From NCBI RefSeq assembly GCF_900102225.1, contig NZ_FNBF01000003.1:1-64000 (forward strand): a stretch of DNA of 64,000 bases. Direction: 5' to 3'. The notes under the pieces are model-generated. The model saw only the letters and a program-made list of their open reading frames with translations. It had not been told where the DNA came from and searched no databases. Made by a program: the position numbers and the translations under genes. This document shows positions 8,748 to 19,747 of this stretch, one piece after another; position 1 is the first letter of the stretch, and every line of letters begins with the position of its first letter. This DNA comes from Eubacterium pyruvativorans (GTDB lineage: Bacteria > Bacillota > Clostridia > Peptostreptococcales > Anaerovoracaceae).

Positions 8748-10415
8748 TTAATCTTCCAGCATGACAGCGCCCTGATTGGCCGGCGCCACCATCTTCGAAT
8801 AACGATAGAGCCACCCGTGGCGGATCTTCGGCTCATGAGGAACGAATTTCGCTCTGCGGGCCTGGAATTCCTCTTCAGAGACTCTGGCATTCACGGACTT
8901 GTTCGGGATATCGATTTCGATGATATCTCCTTCTTCCACCAGTCCGATGTTGCCGCCCATAGCCGCTTCCGGACAGGCGTGGCCGATGGACGCACCCCGG
9001 CTGGCTCCGCTGAATCTGCCGTCCGTGATCAGCGCCACAGACTTGTCCAGATTCATGCCTGCCAGAGCACTGGTCGGGTTCAGCATTTCCCGCATGCCCG
9101 GACCACCCTTCGGTCCCTCATAGCGGATGACCACCACATCCCCCGGGTTGATCTTTCCGGCGTAGATGTCGGCGATCGCCTCTTCCTCTCCGTCATAGAC
9201 TCTGGCCGGACCGGTGTGCTGCAGCATTTCCGGCGCCACTGCACTCTGTTTCACCACACAGCCTTCCTGTGCGATATTCCCCCAGAGTACCGCCAGTCCG
9301 CCGGCTTCCATGAACGGATGGTCCAGTGTGCGGATCGCATCATTCCGGATCTTCTTTCCCTCGATGTTCTCTCCCAATGTCTTTCCGTTCACTGTCATGA
9401 CGGCAGTGTCCAGCAGATCCCCCTTGGCCAGTTCTGCCATCACTGCCGGGATGCCGCCCGCCTGGTCCAGATCATTCATATGAGTCGGGCCCGCCGGAGC
9501 CAGGTGGCAGAGATTCGGAGTTCTCCCGCTGACTTCGTTGAACATCTTCAAATCCAGCTCAACTCCTGCCTCATGGGCAATCGCCAGCAGATGAAGTACC
9601 GTGTTCGTGGAGCAGCCCAGAGCCATATCGCAGGTCAGTGCGTTGCGGATCGATCTCTCGTTTACGATCTGCCGGGCTGTGATATTCTTCTCCACCATCT
9701 CCATGACAGCCATGCCGGCATGCTTCGCCAGCATCATTCTTCTTCCGGTGACCGCCGGAATAGTTCCGTTCCCCGGGAGTGCAATGCCGATTGCCTCGCA
9801 GAGGCAGTTCATGCTGTTGGCGGTATACATTCCGGAACAGGAACCGCAGCCCGGACAGACATTCTGCTCGAACTCCAGCAGACCGGCATCATCGATCAGA
9901 CCGGCCTTCCGGGCGCCTACCGCTTCGAACATCTTGGACAGGGAAGTCTCTTCCCCGTTCACCAGCCCGGCCATCATCGGTCCGCCGGAGCAGACCACGG
10001 TCGGGATATCCAGACGCAGCGCACCCATCAGCATGCCCGGAACAATCTTGTCACAATTCGGCACCAGCACCAGTCCGTCGAACTGATGGGCATTGGCCAT
10101 GGTTTCCACACTGTCGGCGATCAGTTCCCGGCTCGGCAGAGAATACTTCATGCCGATATGCCCCATGGCGATGCCGTCACATACGCCGATGGAAGGTACC
10201 ATAATCGGTGTTCCCCCTGCCATCCGCACGCCGGCCTTCACGGCTTCTGTCACCTTATCCAGGTCCGCATGTCCCGGAACGATATCACTGTGTGCGGACA
10301 CGACGCCGATCAGCGGACGTTCCAGTTCTTCCTTCGTATACCCCATTGCATAGAACAGGCTTCTGCCCGGAGCCCGTTCGATTCCTTTCGTTACATTATC
10401 ACTTCTTCGTGCCAT
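8748..10415 (-). CDS. ilvD: Dihydroxy-acid dehydratase
   Basis: A 555-residue IlvD/Edd-family iron-sulfur dehydratase that converts 2,3-dihydroxy-isovalerate and -methylvalerate to the 2-oxo acids of valine and isoleucine synthesis. Cluster and Mg sites are visible: [11 protein letters not shown] with C121, and [16 protein letters not shown] with C187, C190 and C193; DGIAMGH lies at 80-86. At the position of the third Cys of plant and mycobacterial [2Fe-2S] enzymes this protein has Ser/Asp ([10 protein letters not shown]), as in E. coli, so an oxygen-sensitive [4Fe-4S] cluster is expected. ilvC lies upstream but ends in a terminator; an extended -10-like TGATAGAAT near 10495 could start ilvD transcripts. 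Confidence 0.96.
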   Translation of the reverse strand: MARRSDNVTKGIERAPGRSLFYAMGYTKEELERPLIGVVSAHSDIVPGHADLDKVTEAVKAGVRMAGGTPIMVPSIGVCDGIAMGHIGMKYSLPSRELIADSVETMANAHQFDGLVLVPNCDKIVPGMLMGALRLDIPTVVCSGGPMMAGLVNGEETSLSKMFEAVGARKAGLIDDAGLLEFEQNVCPGCGSCSGMYTANSMNCLCEAIGIALPGNGTIPAVTGRRMMLAKHAGMAVMEMVEKNITARQIVNERSIRNALTCDMALGCSTNTVLHLLAIAHEAGVELDLKMFNEVSGRTPNLCHLAPAGPTHMNDLDQAGGIPAVMAELAKGDLLDTAVMTVNGKTLGENIEGKKIRNDAIRTLDHPFMEAGGLAVLWGNIAQEGCVVKQSAVAPEMLQHTGPARVYDGEEEAIADIYAGKINPGDVVVIRYEGPKGGPGMREMLNPTSALAGMNLDKSVALITDGRFSGASRGASIGHACPEAAMGGNIGLVEEGDIIEIDIPNKSVNARVSEEEFQARRAKFVPHEPKIRHGWLYRYSKMVAPANQGAVMLED

Positions 10416-10523
10416 ATATCATCCTTTCCGAAGTCCCGGGACTCCGCTCATCTTTCCTGCGGCCCATTCTGCCGCACTGCATTTATTCTGTATTCTATCA
10501 TATCCCAAATGGAAATATAGAAA

Positions 10524-10558
10524 CAGCCGGAGGCGAAATTTCCTTCCGCCTCCGGCTG
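10524..10558 (-). terminator. Terminator between ilvC and ilvD
   Basis: CAGCCGGAGGCG (10524-10535) pairs with CGCCTCCGGCTG (10547-10558), followed on minus by UUUCUAUAUUU. It separates ilvC from ilvD. Confidence 0.75.
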
Positions 10559-10630
10559 CCGCACGTTCCGGGCGGCACAGAAATCCCCCGGAACATCTAT
10601 GACGCAATCCGTATTATGTGGGAATGCTGA

Positions 10631-11836
<1,206 letters not shown>

Positions 11837-11843
11837 TGGTTCC

Positions 11844-11871
11844 ATTATAACCGAGGTCAACAAATTGTCAA
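11844..11871 (-). promoter_or_regulatory. Promoter of ilvC
   Basis: Minus strand TTGACA (11871-11866), 16-base spacer, TATAAT (11849-11844). A second TTGACC lies inside the spacer. Confidence 0.75.
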
Positions 11872-12012
11872 CGTGTTTTTTATGTATTTTCACAAGTTTT
11901 GTTTATCTACATTGTTAACACGGTTTAAATTTTTTCTTAAATCCAATTCCCTTCTCTATTCCACCCCGTCTTCTCCCCACTCGCCTCCCGAAAATTTGTA
12001 AAAAATTTCCCG

Positions 12013-12041
12013 TTGACTTTCCTTCTCCCCTGGGTTATAGT
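12013..12041 (+). promoter_or_regulatory. Promoter of the T-box/leu operon
   Basis: TTGACT at 12013-12018, 17-base spacer, TATAGT at 12036-12041; it starts the T-box leader about 90 bases upstream of Stem I. Confidence 0.7.
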
Positions 12042-12134
12042 GTCATCATAGTTTCAAGGAAACAACATTTTCGAACATTTCTTGTTCCGAATCACATGTC
12101 TGTTTCCCCGAAGCGCCTGCCGGAAGCGGCGGGC

Positions 12135-12360
12135 CATGCGATGACGGGAATAAACCGGCTCCCGCGAGATTCCAGAGAGCAGCCAGTTGCTGAGAGGCTG
12201 TATCCGCGCACCGGTGTCTCACCCCCGAGCATGTACACGAATGAAGTGGGATTCCTGCCGGCTCCTTCCGGCGCGAGTCCAAGAAGAGTGGTACCGCGGA
12301 ACGCAATAGTTTTCGTCTCTTCCCCGATTGATTGAAATCGCCGGATGAGACATTTTTTTA
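12135..12360 (+). promoter_or_regulatory. T-box leader (tRNA-Leu sensing) controlling the leu operon
   Basis: The conserved T-box GAGTGGTACCGCGGA lies at 12286-12300. Stem I can be drawn: CATGC (12135-12139) with GCATG (12229-12233), a GATGA kink, CGGG/CCCG, and CCGG/CCGG bounding the specifier loop. The codon in the loop is CTC at 12218-12220, which reads leucine. AGAGAGC and GTTGCTGAGAGGC (12174-12200) match the Stem I apical region. The terminator form (GTCTC 12315-12319 against GAGAC 12347-12351) is followed by seven T. Uncharged tRNA-Leu should favour the antiterminator and switch leuACDB on. Confidence 0.9.
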
Positions 12361-12426
12361 TGTCTCTGAGGCAGGACGGTCCTCCGGACCGTCTCGAAAC
12401 ATGAAACAGCGCAAGGAGAATGAACT

Positions 12427-14178
12427 ATGAAGTATGACGTATCGATGAAAAACCACATTAAGTACAGACCCCAGTATTATCCGGTTTCTTCAGAATACAC
12501 GGACTGGGTGAAGAAGGATCACATCGAAAAGGCCCCGTCCTGGTGCAGCGTTGATCTGCGGGACGGAAACCAGGCTCTGATCGTGCCGATGAGTCTTCAG
12601 GAAAAACTGGACTTCTTCACTTATCTGTGCCGGCTGGGTTTCAAGGAAATTGAAGTCGGATTCCCGGCGGCCTCGGAAACGGAATACGAATTCGTCCGCA
12701 CATTGATTGAGAAAGATATGATTCCGGAAGACGTGAAGATTCAGGTCCTCACCCAGTCCAGAGAACACATCATCCGGAAGACTCTGGATTCTCTGGTGGG
12801 AGCGAAGCATGCGATCGTTCATCTGTACAACTCCACATCCTTCGCCCAGCGGCAGCAGGTGTTCCGCAGAAGCAAGGAAGAGATCACGAAGATTGCCACC
12901 GACGGCGCCCAGCTGATCAAGGAGATTGCGTCAGAAGAGATATATAAAGGAACGGATTTCCAATTCGAATACTCTCCGGAGAGTTTCACCGGAACGGAAA
13001 TGGATTACGCAGCGGAGATCTGCAACGCCGTCATCGACATCTGGGAACCGACCCCGGATCATCCGGTGATCATCAACCTCCCGGCGACGGTGGAACTTTC
13101 CCTGCCCCATGTCTATGCCAATCAGATCTGTTACATGGACCGGAACCTCCACAGAAGAGACTCTGTCATCCTCTCCCTGCATCCGCATAACGACCGGGGC
13201 ACCGGCGTCGCCTGCGCCGAGCTGGGCATGCTGGCCGGCGCCGACCGGGTGGAAGGAACCCTCTTCGGCAACGGCGAACGCACCGGCAACGTGGACATTA
13301 TCACGCTGGCCATGAACATGTTCACCCACGGCGTGGATCCGAAGCTGGACTTCACGAATATGCCGCAGACAGTGGAGAAATACGAAGAGTATACGGACAT
13401 GAAGGTCAGCCCGCGCCAGCCGTACGCCGGAGAACTGGTTTTCGCCGCCTTCTCCGGTTCCCATCAGGACGCCATCGCCAAGGGAATGAAGTTCCGTGAA
13501 GAAACCGATCCGAACCGCTGGACCGTTCCGTACCTGCCGATCGATCCCCACGACGTGGGAAGAGAATACGACGGTGATGTCATCCGCATCAACAGTCAGT
13601 CCGGCAAGGGCGGCGTAGCCTACCTGATCCAGAGAGATCACGGATTCGATATTCCGAAGGCCATGCGCTCCGAAGTGGGCTACATGATGAAGGACATCTC
13701 CGACCGGAACCACGAAGAGCTTTCTTCTGACAACATCTTCGAGATTTTCCGGAAATCCTATGTGAACTACTTCGCACCGCTGGACATCACCGATGCAGAA
13801 TTCACCTACGGCTCCAGCCTGAAGGATGAAGGCAACCAGCAGCGGGTGAAAGTGGACATGCGGGTGGTCGTCGGCGGCAAGGAAGACGAGAACAAGGAAA
13901 TATACAATCTGACCGGCACCGGCAACGGCCGGATGGACGCCGTCAGCAACGCACTGCAGAAAACGAAATACAACTTTAACTACAAGTTCATCACTTATTC
14001 CGAGCATGCACTGAGCCAGGATTCTAATTCCAAGGCTGCCGCATACATCTGCATCGAGGATACGAATGGCCGGGATTTCTGGGGTGTCGGCACCCACGAC
14101 GACATCATCCTCGCCTCGGTGAATGCGCTGGTCAGCGCCATTAACCGGATGAACGATGAAGACCGGTTCATGAACTAA
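12427..14178 (+). CDS. leuA: 2-isopropylmalate synthase, long form
   Basis: A 583-residue cytoplasmic enzyme condensing acetyl-CoA with 2-oxoisovalerate, the committed step of leucine synthesis. [11 protein letters not shown] (about 41-51) gives the metal-binding R-D pair, [10 protein letters not shown] the HxH metal ligands and [12 protein letters not shown] the second signature. The C-terminal 140 residues form the LeuA dimer/regulatory domain that binds leucine. Length and sequence fit the long (LeuA2-like) type rather than the 510-residue E. coli type. AAGGAG stands 8 bases before ATG 12427. It is the first gene behind a leucine T-box and is followed 17 bases later by leuC. Confidence 0.96.
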   Translation: MKYDVSMKNHIKYRPQYYPVSSEYTDWVKKDHIEKAPSWCSVDLRDGNQALIVPMSLQEKLDFFTYLCRLGFKEIEVGFPAASETEYEFVRTLIEKDMIPEDVKIQVLTQSREHIIRKTLDSLVGAKHAIVHLYNSTSFAQRQQVFRRSKEEITKIATDGAQLIKEIASEEIYKGTDFQFEYSPESFTGTEMDYAAEICNAVIDIWEPTPDHPVIINLPATVELSLPHVYANQICYMDRNLHRRDSVILSLHPHNDRGTGVACAELGMLAGADRVEGTLFGNGERTGNVDIITLAMNMFTHGVDPKLDFTNMPQTVEKYEEYTDMKVSPRQPYAGELVFAAFSGSHQDAIAKGMKFREETDPNRWTVPYLPIDPHDVGREYDGDVIRINSQSGKGGVAYLIQRDHGFDIPKAMRSEVGYMMKDISDRNHEELSSDNIFEIFRKSYVNYFAPLDITDAEFTYGSSLKDEGNQQRVKVDMRVVVGGKEDENKEIYNLTGTGNGRMDAVSNALQKTKYNFNYKFITYSEHALSQDSNSKAAAYICIEDTNGRDFWGVGTHDDIILASVNALVSAINRMNDEDRFMN

Positions 14179-14195
14179 CCAAAGGAGAAGTACCC

Positions 14196-15458
14196 ATGGG
14201 AATGACAATGACACAAAAAATACTGGCTGCCCACGCCGGAATGGAAACCGTTACGGCGGGACAGCTGATCCAGGCGAAACTGGATATGGTGCTGGCCAAC
14301 GACATCACCGGACCGGTATCCATCCATGCCTTTGAGGGGGCCGGATTCGATCAGGTCTTCGATAAGTCCCGGATCTCCCTGGTCATGGACCACTTCGCCC
14401 CGAACAAGGACATCAAGAGCGCCGAGCAGTGCAAGACCTGCCGCACCTTTGCGAAACGCTTCAACATCGACAACTTCTACGATGCGGGAGAAATGGGCAT
14501 CGAACATGCCCTTCTTCCGGAGAAGGGCCTGGTGGCTTCCGGAGAAGCCATCATCGGCGCCGATTCCCACACCTGCACCTACGGTGCGCTGGGGGCCTTC
14601 TCCACCGGGGTCGGCTCCACAGATCTGGCGGCGGGCATCGCCACAGGAGAGGCCTGGTTCAAGGTTCCTACAGCGATCCGCTTCGAACTGACCGGCGAAC
14701 TGCCGGAGCATGTATGCGGCAAGGATCTGATCCTCCACATCATCGGCATGATCGGCGTGGACGGAGCGCTGTACCGTTCCATGGAGTTCACCGGACCGGG
14801 AGTCAGCTCCCTCACCATGGATGACCGGTTCACCATCTGCAACATGGCCATCGAAGCCGGTGCGAAGAACGGCATCTTCCCGGTAGACGAGAAGACCATC
14901 GCCTACATGAACGGCCGTGTCCACCGGGATTACACCATCTACGAGGCGGATCCGGATGCGGAATACGACGAGACCTATACCATCGACCTTTCCACGATCC
15001 GGCCTACCGTGGCGTTCCCTCACCTGCCGGAAAACACGAAAACCATTGACGAGGCAAAGGGTGTGGCCGTCGACCAGGTGGTCATCGGTTCCTGCACCAA
15101 CGGGCGCATCAGCGACATGGCCGCCGCCGCAGAAATTCTCCGGGGACGTCACATCAAGCGGGGCCTCCGGGCCATCGTCATTCCTGCCACCCAGGCCATT
15201 TACAAGGAATGCATTCACCGGGGCTACATCGATACCTTCATCGATGCCGGCTGCGTCGTCTCCACTCCGACCTGCGGTCCGTGCCTGGGCGGCTACATGG
15301 GCATCCTGGCCGAAGGCGAACGCTGCATCTCCACCACGAACCGCAACTTCGTGGGCCGCATGGGAGCGAAATCCTCTGAAGTCTACCTGGCCAGCCCGTG
15401 GGTGGCGGCGGCTTCTGCCCTCACCGGAGAAATCACTGATCCGGCGGAGGTGCTGTAG
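14196..15458 (+). CDS. leuC: 3-isopropylmalate dehydratase large subunit
   Basis: A 420-residue aconitase-superfamily subunit; with LeuD it isomerises 2- to 3-isopropylmalate. Cluster cysteines are seen in [12 protein letters not shown] and [13 protein letters not shown], and [15 protein letters not shown] is the substrate-binding signature. Its length matches the archaeal/clostridial short LeuC (about 420) rather than the 466-residue E. coli form. GGAG precedes ATG 14196. The gap to leuD is 67 bases. Confidence 0.96.
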   Translation: MGMTMTQKILAAHAGMETVTAGQLIQAKLDMVLANDITGPVSIHAFEGAGFDQVFDKSRISLVMDHFAPNKDIKSAEQCKTCRTFAKRFNIDNFYDAGEMGIEHALLPEKGLVASGEAIIGADSHTCTYGALGAFSTGVGSTDLAAGIATGEAWFKVPTAIRFELTGELPEHVCGKDLILHIIGMIGVDGALYRSMEFTGPGVSSLTMDDRFTICNMAIEAGAKNGIFPVDEKTIAYMNGRVHRDYTIYEADPDAEYDETYTIDLSTIRPTVAFPHLPENTKTIDEAKGVAVDQVVIGSCTNGRISDMAAAAEILRGRHIKRGLRAIVIPATQAIYKECIHRGYIDTFIDAGCVVSTPTCGPCLGGYMGILAEGERCISTTNRNFVGRMGAKSSEVYLASPWVAAASALTGEITDPAEVL

Positions 15459-15525
15459 CAGCGACAAAAAACAGGCCGGACCTCCGTTCGGCCAGCTATA
15501 TATAAAGGAAAGAAAGGAATTACAT

Positions 15526-16029
15526 ATGCAGCAGGCGAAAGGAACTGTCCTGAAATACGGGGACAATGTGGATACGGATGTCATCATTCCTGCCCGGTAT
15601 CTGAATTCTTCCGATCCGGCGGAACTGGCATCTCACTGCATGGCGGATATCGACCAGTCTTTTCCTCAGAAAGTGAAACCGGGAGACATCATGGTAGGCG
15701 GAGAGAACTTCGGCTGCGGATCTTCCCGGGAACATGCGCCGATCGCCATCAAGGCATCCGGCATCAGTGTTGTCATCGCCTCCACCTTCGCGCGGATTTT
15801 CTATCGGAACGCCATCAATATCGGTCTTCCGATCATGGAGTCCCCGGAAGCCAGCCGGGGGATCCACGACGGGGATGAAGTCAGTGTGGATTTCGACAGC
15901 GGCGAGATCACCGATCTGACCACCGGCGAAACCTTCCGTGCCCATCCCTTCCCTCCGTTTATTCAGGAGATGATCGCAGAGGGCGGACTGCTCCGCAGTA
16001 TTCAGAACCAGAAAGAAGGAAATCAGTAA
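15526..16029 (+). CDS. leuD: 3-isopropylmalate dehydratase small subunit
   Basis: A 167-residue swivel-domain partner of LeuC. The signatures [15 protein letters not shown] near the start and [15 protein letters not shown] in the middle are those of LeuD. The start at 15526 follows AAAGGAAAGAAAGG; longer in-frame upstream sequence is leuC read in another frame. Its stop codon is immediately followed by the leuB ATG. Confidence 0.96.
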   Translation: MQQAKGTVLKYGDNVDTDVIIPARYLNSSDPAELASHCMADIDQSFPQKVKPGDIMVGGENFGCGSSREHAPIAIKASGISVVIASTFARIFYRNAINIGLPIMESPEASRGIHDGDEVSVDFDSGEITDLTTGETFRAHPFPPFIQEMIAEGGLLRSIQNQKEGNQ

Positions 16030-17100
16030 ATGAATTATACCATTGCAGTGATCCCGGGGGACGGCATCGGCCCGGAGGTCATGGAAGAGACAAAAAAAGT
16101 GCTGGAAGCGGTTGGCCGGAAATTCGGCCATCAGTTCGCCTTCCAAACCGTACTGGCCGGCGGTGCCGCCATTGACGCCTTCGGCGAGTGCCTGCCGCAG
16201 AATACGATTGATGTGGCAAAATCTGCTGACGCTGTTCTGCTGGGCGCCGTGGGCGGTCCGAAGTGGGATGCCCTTCCGGGGGAACAGCGGCCGGAGAAGG
16301 CTCTGCTCCGCCTGCGGAAAGAGCTGGGACTCTACGCAAATATCCGTCCTGCGAAAGTTTTCTCTGACCTGGCGGACGCCTCCCCTCTCCGTCCGGAAAT
16401 CATCGGAAAGGGTCTGGACATCGTCATCGTCCGGGAACTCACCGGGGGTATCTACTTCGGAAAGCGGGGACACGTGGAAACAGAATTCGGTGAAGCCGCC
16501 TACGATGTGGAGCAGTACAGCGTGGGGGAGATCCGGCGGATTTCCAGAACCGCCTTCGAAATGGCACGGAAACGCCGGGGGATCGTCAGCAGCGTAGACA
16601 AGGCGAACGTTCTGGAAAGCTCCCGCCTCTGGCGGAAGACCGTGAATGAAGTGGCGGAGGACTATCCGGATGTGACGCTGAACCATTTCTATGTGGACAA
16701 TGCCAGCATGCAGCTGATCCGGGATCCCCGCCAGTTTGACGTCATCCTGACCAGCAATCTGTTCGGAGACATCCTTTCTGACGAGGCCAGCCAGATCACC
16801 GGTTCCATCGGCATGCTGCCCTCTGCCAGTCTGACCGACGGCAACTTCGGCATGTATGAACCGGTGCACGGTTCCGCACCGGACATTGCAGGCACCGGGA
16901 AGGCCAATCCGCTGGCTACCATCCTGTCTGCCGCAATGATGCTTCGGTACACCCTGAATCTGCCGGAGGAGGCGGATGCCATAGAAAATGCGGTGGACCG
17001 TTTCCTGGCTGCCGGCTTCCGTACGGCGGATCTGTCCGGCGGAGCTCCGGATGCGCTTTCCACGAAGGAAACCGGTGGCCGGGTTGCCGCAATGATTTAG
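16030..17100 (+). CDS. leuB: 3-isopropylmalate dehydrogenase
   Basis: A 356-residue NAD-dependent oxidative decarboxylase making 2-oxoisocaproate. [10 protein letters not shown] at the N-terminus, [10 protein letters not shown] near 140 and [19 protein letters not shown] (metal-binding Asp pair) are diagnostic. It begins directly at the leuD stop, so translational coupling is likely. Last gene of the leu operon. Confidence 0.97.
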   Translation: MNYTIAVIPGDGIGPEVMEETKKVLEAVGRKFGHQFAFQTVLAGGAAIDAFGECLPQNTIDVAKSADAVLLGAVGGPKWDALPGEQRPEKALLRLRKELGLYANIRPAKVFSDLADASPLRPEIIGKGLDIVIVRELTGGIYFGKRGHVETEFGEAAYDVEQYSVGEIRRISRTAFEMARKRRGIVSSVDKANVLESSRLWRKTVNEVAEDYPDVTLNHFYVDNASMQLIRDPRQFDVILTSNLFGDILSDEASQITGSIGMLPSASLTDGNFGMYEPVHGSAPDIAGTGKANPLATILSAAMMLRYTLNLPEEADAIENAVDRFLAAGFRTADLSGGAPDALSTKETGGRVAAMI

Positions 17101-17128
17101 CAATCTCCTATTATTTGTTTCATGTTTC

Positions 17129-17176
17129 AATACAAAGCGGGCCGTCTGCGGGCGGCTCGTTTTGTATTTTGTATTT
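17129..17176 (+). terminator. Terminator of the leu operon
   Basis: A long imperfect stem (AATACAAAGCGGGCCG from 17129 against CGGCTCGTTTTGTATT to 17168) followed by a T-rich tract. Confidence 0.8.
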
Positions 17177-17232
17177 ATTCGTATACATCTTCAAATTATT
17201 TTAATTTTTTTCGTTTTCTGCAACAATTTATG

Positions 17233-17261
17233 TTGACAGAACTAATTCGATGTCGTATATT
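17233..17261 (+). promoter_or_regulatory. Consensus promoter of the 23-codon unit
   Basis: TTGACA at 17233-17238, exactly 17 bases, TATATT at 17256-17261. A hairpin GCGGTGA/TCACTGC (about 17284-17305) lies in the leader. Confidence 0.8.
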
Positions 17262-17332
17262 ATTGTTACAAAATATAAATCAAGCGGTGATTTTCCCATC
17301 ACTGCAGGAAAGAGAGAGAAAGGAAGAGAACC

Positions 17333-17404
17333 ATGGAAGAAATGTATGAAGGCTACGATTATCGCGAGAAGGAAGAGTGGGAAAGACTCGCTTACATTGG
17401 TTAG
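17333..17404 (+). CDS. Short open reading frame of 23 codons with its own promoter and terminator
   Basis: ATG 17333 to TAG 17402-17404 encodes a 23-residue, strongly acidic and aromatic peptide: it has seven Glu and one Asp, four Tyr and one Trp, and ends in AYIG. A good ribosome site (AAAGGAAGAG) lies 3 to 12 bases upstream. A consensus promoter stands 72 bases before it and a strong terminator 40 bases after it, so it forms a complete unit of about 235 bases between leuB and pckA. I do not recognise the peptide. It could be a small protein, or the coding part of an attenuator governing pckA. Confidence 0.55.
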   Translation: MEEMYEGYDYREKEEWERLAYIG

Positions 17405-17442
17405 CGATATGGATGTTCCCATTGTAGTCTGCTCGAAGGAGA

Positions 17443-17502
17443 GGACCCGAAAACACATCCGTCAGAGGGACGGTGTGTCGAACGGGTTCTTTTTATTTTT
17501 TG
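17443..17502 (+). terminator. Strong terminator after the 23-codon unit
   Basis: GGACCCG (17443-17449) pairs with CGGGTTC (17483-17489), with an inner arm ACACATCCGTC/GACGGTGTGT, then a tract of twelve bases that is nearly all T. It stands 110 bases before the pckA start codon. Confidence 0.88.
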
Positions 17503-17613
17503 TCTTCCCAGCTGCTCCCCTAAAAGCCGGAATATATTGAAATTACCCATTGTTTGCGTTAGAGTAGAATTGTGTGGTGTAAAGAAACAGAAAAAACATT
17601 GAAGGAGGCAACC

Positions 17614-19200
17614 ATGGAAACTTACGGATTGGATCAGCTCGGCCTGAAACCGGCTGCAGTATATCGCAACCTCTCCCCTGCCATTCTGACCGAGAAGGCG
17701 CTGGAGCGGAAGGAAGGTATTCTGACAGACACCGGTGCCCTGGCAGTGAAGACAGGCGCATACACCGGCCGATCTCCGAAGGATAAGTTCATCGTGGATT
17801 CTGAAGGGGTTCACGATCTGATCGACTGGGGCAAGGTCAACGTGCCGACCACCCGGGAAACGTTCCGTGCGATCAAGGCAGAAATGATTCAGTACCTGGA
17901 AGGAAAGGACATCTTCCTGTTCGACGGATTTGCGGGTGCGGATCCGAAGTATACACGGAAATTCCGGGTGATCTGTGAGCTGGCATCCCAGGCGCTGTTC
18001 ATCAACAATCTGCTCATCCGTCCGACGAAAGAAGAACTGGCATCCTACGGCGCAGCCGATTTCACCATGCTGGTGGCTCCGGGCTTCAAGTGCGATCCGA
18101 AGAAGTTCGGCATTCACTCCGAGGCGGCGATCATGATTGATTACGAAGCCCACGAGGTCATCATCGCAGGTTCCCAGTATTCCGGAGAAATCAAGAAGTC
18201 CGTCTTCTCTGTCATGAACTTCGTTCTGCCGGTGGAAGACAACATTCTGCCGATGCACTGCTCCGCCAACATGGACCCGGAGACGAAGGACACTGCCGTT
18301 TTCTTCGGCCTCTCCGGCACGGGAAAGACCACCCTGTCCGCTGATCCGAACCGGAAACTGATCGGTGACGACGAGCACGGCTGGTCGGATGACGGCATCT
18401 TCAATTTTGAGGGCGGCTGCTACGCAAAGTGCATCGACCTGAAGGAAGAGAACGAACCGGAAATTTTCCACGCCATCCGCTTCGGATCGGTTACGGAGAA
18501 CGTAATCTACGATCCGGAAACCCGGAAACCGGATTACACGGACAAGTCCCTGACAGAAAACACCCGGGTCGGCTATCCGATCGAATATATCTCCAATGCG
18601 CAGATCCCGGGTTACGGCGGCATTCCGAAGGTGGTCATCTTCCTGACGGCGGACTCTTTCGGCGTTCTGCCTCCGATCTCCCGTCTGACCAGAAATGCGG
18701 CAATGTACCACTTCGTCACCGGTTTCACCGCCAAGGTTGCCGGAACGGAACGGGGAATTACCGAACCGGTTCCGACCTTCTCCACCCTGTTCGGGCAGCC
18801 GTTCATGCCGCTGAATGCTGCGAAATACGCCCAAATGCTGGGAGACCGGCTGGACAAGTACGGTACCCAGGTTTATCTGGTTAATACCGGCTGGTCCGGC
18901 GGCCCGTACGGCGTCGGCAGCCGGATGAAGCTGAAATACACCAGAGCCATGGTCTCTGCAGCGCTGAACGGCACACTGAAAGACGTGGAATTCGTTCACG
19001 ATGACCGCTTCAACGTGGAAATCCCGACATCCTGCCCGGATGTGCCGTCTGACATCCTGAGTCCGCGGAATACATGGGCGGACAAGGACGCATATGACGC
19101 CCAGGCGAAGAAGCTGGCAGGGATGTTCGTGAAAAACTTCGCTGAGAAGTACCCGGATATGCCGGAAGAAATCGTGGATGCCGGTCCGAAGGCTGAATAA
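17614..19200 (+). CDS. pckA: Phosphoenolpyruvate carboxykinase (ATP)
   Basis: A 528-residue ATP-dependent enzyme interconverting oxaloacetate and phosphoenolpyruvate, for gluconeogenesis or anaplerotic CO2 fixation. TGAYTGRSPKDKF (about 46-58) binds oxaloacetate, and FFGLSGTGKTTLSADP with DDEHGWSD gives the kinase-1a loop and metal site. The length is standard. GAAGGAGG precedes ATG 17614. It follows the terminator of the 23-codon unit; a separate promoter was not clear, so partial read-through is possible. A TSCPD protein gene follows after 21 bases and shares its terminator. Confidence 0.97.
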   Translation: METYGLDQLGLKPAAVYRNLSPAILTEKALERKEGILTDTGALAVKTGAYTGRSPKDKFIVDSEGVHDLIDWGKVNVPTTRETFRAIKAEMIQYLEGKDIFLFDGFAGADPKYTRKFRVICELASQALFINNLLIRPTKEELASYGAADFTMLVAPGFKCDPKKFGIHSEAAIMIDYEAHEVIIAGSQYSGEIKKSVFSVMNFVLPVEDNILPMHCSANMDPETKDTAVFFGLSGTGKTTLSADPNRKLIGDDEHGWSDDGIFNFEGGCYAKCIDLKEENEPEIFHAIRFGSVTENVIYDPETRKPDYTDKSLTENTRVGYPIEYISNAQIPGYGGIPKVVIFLTADSFGVLPPISRLTRNAAMYHFVTGFTAKVAGTERGITEPVPTFSTLFGQPFMPLNAAKYAQMLGDRLDKYGTQVYLVNTGWSGGPYGVGSRMKLKYTRAMVSAALNGTLKDVEFVHDDRFNVEIPTSCPDVPSDILSPRNTWADKDAYDAQAKKLAGMFVKNFAEKYPDMPEEIVDAGPKAE

Positions 19201-19221
19201 GAAACCGGGAGAAGACGAAGA

Positions 19222-19593
19222 ATGACAGAACAGAAGAAGGTCAGACCGATTTCAGACCTGGATCAGCTGAATGTAACCAATTATTATTACGAAACCAGTC
19301 CCATGGTGTGCAGTAATGCCATGCTGTTCGACATAAGCAGCGGCCGTCTGACGAATCTGCGCGTCCAGAGCGGCTGCAACGGCAATCTTCAGGGAATCAG
19401 CCGACTCTCCGAAGGTATGCGGGTGGACGAGGTCATCACCCGCCTGGCGGGCATTTCCTGCGCCGGCCGCCCGGACTCCTGTCCGAACCAGCTTTCGGTG
19501 GCGCTCAGACAATGTCTGGAAGAACACGGATATGCCGTTCCGGATGTTCCGGCGCCCCAGGATATCCTGTCGGATCTGCGGGACACAATCTGA
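19222..19593 (+). CDS. TSCPD-domain protein (TIGR03905-like), function unknown
   Basis: A 123-residue protein. The C-terminal 80 residues match the small TSCPD family seen in Clostridia (GCNGNLQGISRLSEGM and CAGRPDSCPNQL); four cysteines (C30, C52, C80, C87) could bind zinc. Family members resemble the C-terminal part of class II ribonucleotide reductases but their role is not known. Here there is an extra N-terminal part of about 20 residues. It lies 21 bases after pckA and before a strong terminator, so the two are co-transcribed. Confidence 0.78.
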   Translation: MTEQKKVRPISDLDQLNVTNYYYETSPMVCSNAMLFDISSGRLTNLRVQSGCNGNLQGISRLSEGMRVDEVITRLAGISCAGRPDSCPNQLSVALRQCLEEHGYAVPDVPAPQDILSDLRDTI

Positions 19594-19620
19594 ACCGGCG
19601 GCGATCGGCAGCGTAAACGA

Positions 19621-19667
19621 GAGGATCCCGCACCCGGTGCTTAACGCACGGGTGCGGGATCCTCTTT
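19621..19667 (+). terminator. Terminator of the pckA-TSCPD operon
   Basis: A 16-bp perfect stem (GAGGATCCCGCACCCG at 19621-19636 with its complement at 19649-19664) followed by TTTC. Confidence 0.85.
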
Positions 19668-19747
19668 CAATTTCTTCAGTCTGTATATTGGGCGGCATGT
19701 GCGGATAGCGATACGCCGGAAACCAGAAAGACCGAGGCAGCGAAAGA

